8,234 nucleotides of DNA, taken from positions 1 through 8,234 of the forward strand of contig JBJEJD010000192.1 of the NCBI GenBank assembly GCA_051877705.1. Direction: 5' to 3'. A program made the position numbers and the translations under genes. The notes beneath the pieces are model-generated. The model searched no databases. It saw only the letters and a program-made list of their open reading frames with translations, and had not been told where the DNA came from. This document shows positions 5,597-8,234 of the stretch, one piece after another. Positions within the stretch are counted from its first letter, which is position 1. Each line of letters starts with the position of its first letter. This DNA comes from Coprococcus_A sp051877705. Its GTDB lineage: Bacteria > Bacillota > Clostridia > Lachnospirales > Lachnospiraceae.

Positions 5597-5997
5597 AGAT
5601 TGTGGTAGATACAAATGTCTTAATTTCCGGCGTATTCTTTGGTGGATTTCCGAGAAAGATACTCAGTGCGATCGTTGGCAGTCGATTTACGGCATGTGCA
5701 ACTACGGAAATTGTAGATGAGTATGAAGAAATTATACGGGAAATGATTGATCGGAAGCAGGGACATATAAACCGAAATCTCCTTACTCCTCTGATTAAGG
5801 CCATGGAGATTATTGAGCCGGTCACTCATGTGAAATTGAGTCGTGATCCGGACGATGATAAGTTCCTGGGATGTGCAAAGGATGCCCACGCTTTGTATAT
5901 TGTGAGTGGGGATAAGGATTTGCTTGTATTGGAACAGTTTGAAAATATACAGATTGTAACCGCAAAAGAATTTTGTGAAATATATTTAGCGGATTGA
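5593..5997 (+). CDS. PIN-domain toxin (VapC-like, COG1569-type)
   Basis: PIN-domain toxins are Mg-dependent ribonucleases; characterised VapC proteins cut tRNA or rRNA and arrest translation. The 134-residue protein is one PIN domain of normal size. The acidic pocket is visible: Asp6 in VVDTNVLISG, a glutamate in TEIVDEYEE (Glu43 by position), the SRDPDDDKFLGCA block (83-95) with several candidate aspartates, and Asp107/Asp109 in SGDKDLL. The SRDPDDDKFL wording is typical of the COG1569 putative toxin group rather than classic enteric VapC. No strong ribosome binding site precedes the ATG at 5593, which overlaps the antitoxin stop by four bases, so translation probably depends on coupling; this keeps toxin below antitoxin. 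The reading frame is intact and the catalytic acids are kept, so the pair looks functional. RNA target unknown. Confidence 0.9.
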   Translation: MKIVVDTNVLISGVFFGGFPRKILSAIVGSRFTACATTEIVDEYEEIIREMIDRKQGHINRNLLTPLIKAMEIIEPVTHVKLSRDPDDDKFLGCAKDAHALYIVSGDKDLLVLEQFENIQIVTAKEFCEIYLAD

Positions 5998-6011
5998 ATA
6001 TAAGGCATATG

Positions 6012-6044
6012 AAGCATCTTGGAGAAATCCAGGATGCCTTTTGT
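6012..6044 (+). terminator. Intrinsic-type terminator of the toxin-antitoxin operon
   Basis: GCATCTTGG (6014-6022) pairs with CCAGGATGC (6029-6037) through nine pairs including one U-G, with the loop AGAAAT, followed by a modest U-tract (TTTT then GTGT). It lies 15-40 bases after the toxin stop. An alternative outer pairing, AAGGCAT (6002-6008) with ATGCCTT (6034-6040), competes with it. The short U-tract limits confidence in efficient termination. Confidence 0.6.
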
Positions 6045-6114
6045 GTCTAAACGGAACATCAGAATCGGTTGACTTGGAGTTTTCAAGGAAGTTGAGATAG
6101 AGTTTATTTTTCAA

Positions 6115-6121
6115 AGAGGGG
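6115..6121 (+). promoter_or_regulatory. Ribosome binding site deciding the GH42 start
   Basis: AGAGGGG abuts the first ATG (6122) with no spacer but sits six bases before the second in-frame ATG (6128). The second is therefore the likely start. Confidence 0.75.
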
Positions 6122-6127
6122 ATGAAT

Positions 6128-8197
6128 ATGAATAACTGTCAGAATTATAGATGGAATACAATGACCATGGGAACCTGCTATTATCCGGAGCATTGGGATA
6201 AGAGCTTGTGGGAAAATGATCTGGAGCGGATGCTGGATGTGGGAATCTCTGTTGTTCGTATTGCAGAATTTGCCTGGAGCAAGGTGGAGAGAACTCAGGG
6301 AGAATTCAACTATGATTTTTTTGATGAGTTTCTTGATCTGTGTCAGAGGAAGGGTATGAAGGTGATCTTTGGAACACCGTCCGCAACACCGCCCGCATGG
6401 CTGACAGAAAAATATCCTGAGGTCTTAAACGGAAGAGAAGATGGCGTGCTGTACCGACACGGAGGGAGAAGACATTATAATTATAATTCGCCCAAATATC
6501 GGGAACTTGTGGCAAGGATCGTGACGAAGATTGCATCCCATTACGGGCCGCATCCGGCCATTGTCGGATGGCAGATCGATAATGAGATCAACTGCGAGGT
6601 CAGCGAGTTTTATTCTGATGCGGATACAGCGGCATTTCGTGTATTTTTACAGGAAAAATATGAGACACTTGACAGATTGAATGAGGCATGGGGAACGGTA
6701 TTCTGGAATCAGACCTATACGGAATGGAATCAGATCTATGTGCCGAGAACATTGCTGAATGAAAGCTATAATCCCCATTTGCGCCTGGATTACTATCGTT
6801 TTATTTCGGAGAGTGCCATTTCCTTCTGCAAGCTGCAGGCGGATATTATCAGGAAATACAAAAAAGAAAATGACTATATAACCACTAACGGTATATTCTG
6901 GAATCTGGATAATCACCGGATGGAGAAGGAATGTCTGGATGTCTTTACCTATGATTCTTATCCAAGCTTTGCTTTTGGACTGGACAGAGATCCGCTGACG
7001 GCAACAGATCTGAATGATCGCCACTGGTCACGAAATCTGACGGAGGTTCGTTCTGTCTGTCCACATTTTGGAATTATGGAGCAGCAGTCAGGAGCCAATG
7101 GCTGGGTCACAAGAATGGAGGGACCGGCGCCCCGTCCGGGTCAGCTGACGCTTTGGGCAATGCAGAGTGTGGCCCATGGAGCGGATTATATTTCTTTCTT
7201 CCGCTGGCGTACCTGTACAGTTGGAACAGAGATTTACTGGCACGGCATCCTGGATTATGATAATCGTGATAATCGGAAGCTGGCGGAGGTCAAAGATTTT
7301 TATAAGAAATTTAAAAAACTGGATGTGTTGTGCGGTTCTGAGTATACGGCTGCTTTTGGCGTGCTGAAGGATTATGATAATGCATGGGATACCAATGTGG
7401 ATGTCTGGCACCGCCGTGTGGCAGAGGCCAGTGAAGAGGCTGTTTTTGAGGCGGCACAGCTGAATCATACGCCTTACAATGTGATTTATTTTCAGGATGA
7501 CAGTACAGTGGAGGATCTGATGCCATATCCGGTGCTCTTTTATCTTCATCCGGTCATTATGACTGAAGAGAGAGAGGCACTTCTGGAAGCGTATGTGGAA
7601 CAGGGCGGAACTTTGATCATTGGCTGCAGATCCGGCTATAAGCAGGAAAACGGACAATGTGTCATGATGCCGCAGCCTGGGCTTCTTCAGAAGCTGACTG
7701 GAACAGATGTGAGAGATTTCACTTTTACCAGTCCGGCGGAAGAGGCGGTTTATGCCGACTGGGACGGTCAGAGGCTGGATATGCCGTTATTCAATGACAT
7801 TATGGATATTGCGGAAGATGCTCAGGAGGTAAAAGTCCTTGCAGTCTATGCCAACAGTTATTATAAAGGTAAAATTGCACTGGCAGAGAAAAGAACAGGA
7901 AAGGGAAGGACGCTTCATCTGGGCAGCGCCTTTTCAAGATCCAATGTCAAGGCTTTACTTGCCTATACAGGGGTTCTGGAGCCTTTTGCCGATATCATAG
8001 AAGCGCCGGAGAGTGTGGAACTGATTCAGAGGACGAAGAATGGAAGAAAATATTTGTTTGTACTGAATTTTCAGCCGGATGAACAGACGCTTTTGCTGAA
8101 GCAGGAGATGAAGCGGCTGTTAAAAGGCGGCACAGCCATGGGAGAAGTGAAGCTGGAGGCCTTTGAAACGGAAGTATTTACTTGTATTTCAAATTAA
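6128..8197 (+). CDS. Beta-galactosidase, glycoside hydrolase family 42
   Basis: GH42 enzymes hydrolyse terminal beta-galactosides with retention, in the cytoplasm; in gut bacteria they often act on plant or host galacto-oligosaccharides rather than lactose. From the ATG at 6128 the protein has 689 residues, a full family length. The catalytic TIM barrel (about 1-390) opens with GTCYYPEHW. GWQIDNEIN carries the acid/base Glu153, and FGIMEQQSG carries the nucleophile Glu318. A trimerisation-type domain follows (about 400-610), with TPYNVIYF and GGTLIIGCRSG, then a small beta-sandwich. No signal peptide is present, so substrate must be imported. The zinc-binding cysteine cluster of Thermus A4 beta-galactosidase is not apparent; only one Cys follows the acid/base motif. 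No sugar transporter or regulator is visible in the window, and the gene is separated from the toxin gene by a terminator-like hairpin. The exact linkage preference cannot be read. Confidence 0.95.
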   Translation: MNNCQNYRWNTMTMGTCYYPEHWDKSLWENDLERMLDVGISVVRIAEFAWSKVERTQGEFNYDFFDEFLDLCQRKGMKVIFGTPSATPPAWLTEKYPEVLNGREDGVLYRHGGRRHYNYNSPKYRELVARIVTKIASHYGPHPAIVGWQIDNEINCEVSEFYSDADTAAFRVFLQEKYETLDRLNEAWGTVFWNQTYTEWNQIYVPRTLLNESYNPHLRLDYYRFISESAISFCKLQADIIRKYKKENDYITTNGIFWNLDNHRMEKECLDVFTYDSYPSFAFGLDRDPLTATDLNDRHWSRNLTEVRSVCPHFGIMEQQSGANGWVTRMEGPAPRPGQLTLWAMQSVAHGADYISFFRWRTCTVGTEIYWHGILDYDNRDNRKLAEVKDFYKKFKKLDVLCGSEYTAAFGVLKDYDNAWDTNVDVWHRRVAEASEEAVFEAAQLNHTPYNVIYFQDDSTVEDLMPYPVLFYLHPVIMTEEREALLEAYVEQGGTLIIGCRSGYKQENGQCVMMPQPGLLQKLTGTDVRDFTFTSPAEEAVYADWDGQRLDMPLFNDIMDIAEDAQEVKVLAVYANSYYKGKIALAEKRTGKGRTLHLGSAFSRSNVKALLAYTGVLEPFADIIEAPESVELIQRTKNGRKYLFVLNFQPDEQTLLLKQEMKRLLKGGTAMGEVKLEAFETEVFTCISN

Positions 8198-8234
8198 CTA
8201 TTGATATTATATATACGAAAAATATGTAAGATTT

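Noticed and set aside
6069..6098. Possible GH42 promoter: TTGACT at 6069-6074
   Set aside because: The -35 is good but hexamers at 17-18 bases (TTGAGA, TGAGAT) are poor -10 matches, so a promoter cannot be supported.
8198..8234. AT-rich tail with TTGATA at 8201
   Set aside because: No acceptable -10 at 16-18 bases and the window ends, so neither a promoter nor a terminator can be claimed.

Overview
The window reads as an ordinary chromosomal segment of a low-to-moderate-GC Gram-positive anaerobe, most likely a gut Clostridia member of the Lachnospiraceae type. That assignment is inferred from strong AGGAGG-type ribosome binding sites, the gene mix (type II branched-chain aminotransferase, MerR/GyrI-regulated ABC-2 exporter, GH42 beta-galactosidase) and codon choice; no 16S or other marker is present. 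All eight supported genes lie on the + strand, and I see no RNA genes, insertion sequences, phage genes or CRISPR array.

Layout. (1) 2-2716, amino-acid metabolism: a RidA enamine/imine deaminase, a MalY/PatB-type PLP C-S lyase 22 bases downstream, then, after a 95-base gap with a hairpin, a type II branched-chain amino acid aminotransferase (IlvE). (2) 2732-5132, a self-contained exporter module: a promoter with a dyad between its -35 and -10 (MerR-family geometry) drives an ABC ATPase, an ABC-2 permease whose GTG start overlaps the ATPase stop, and a MerR regulator with a GyrI-like ligand-binding domain. A long hairpin follows at 5145-5196. (3) 5262-6044, a VapBC-like toxin-antitoxin pair: a good promoter, a perfect inverted repeat over the probable transcription start, an AbrB-fold antitoxin, a PIN-domain toxin coupled by an ATGA overlap, and a terminator-like hairpin. 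(4) 6128-8197, a complete GH42 beta-galactosidase. Its regulation is not evident.

How they work together. In the first block the C-S lyase should release 2-aminoacrylate, RidA hydrolyses that compound, and IlvE is a known target of 2-aminoacrylate damage in Salmonella, so producer, quencher and target sit side by side. In the second block the MerR protein probably senses a small molecule and switches on its own operon from the dyad promoter. A terminator-like hairpin overlaps that operon's ribosome binding site and should form fully only in read-through RNA from ilvE.

I found no clearly new multi-gene system. The most interesting signals are regulatory: the MerR-type operator, the hairpin that buries the Shine-Dalgarno sequence, the antitoxin operator, and a 23-pair hairpin whose wobble pairs indicate which strand is transcribed.
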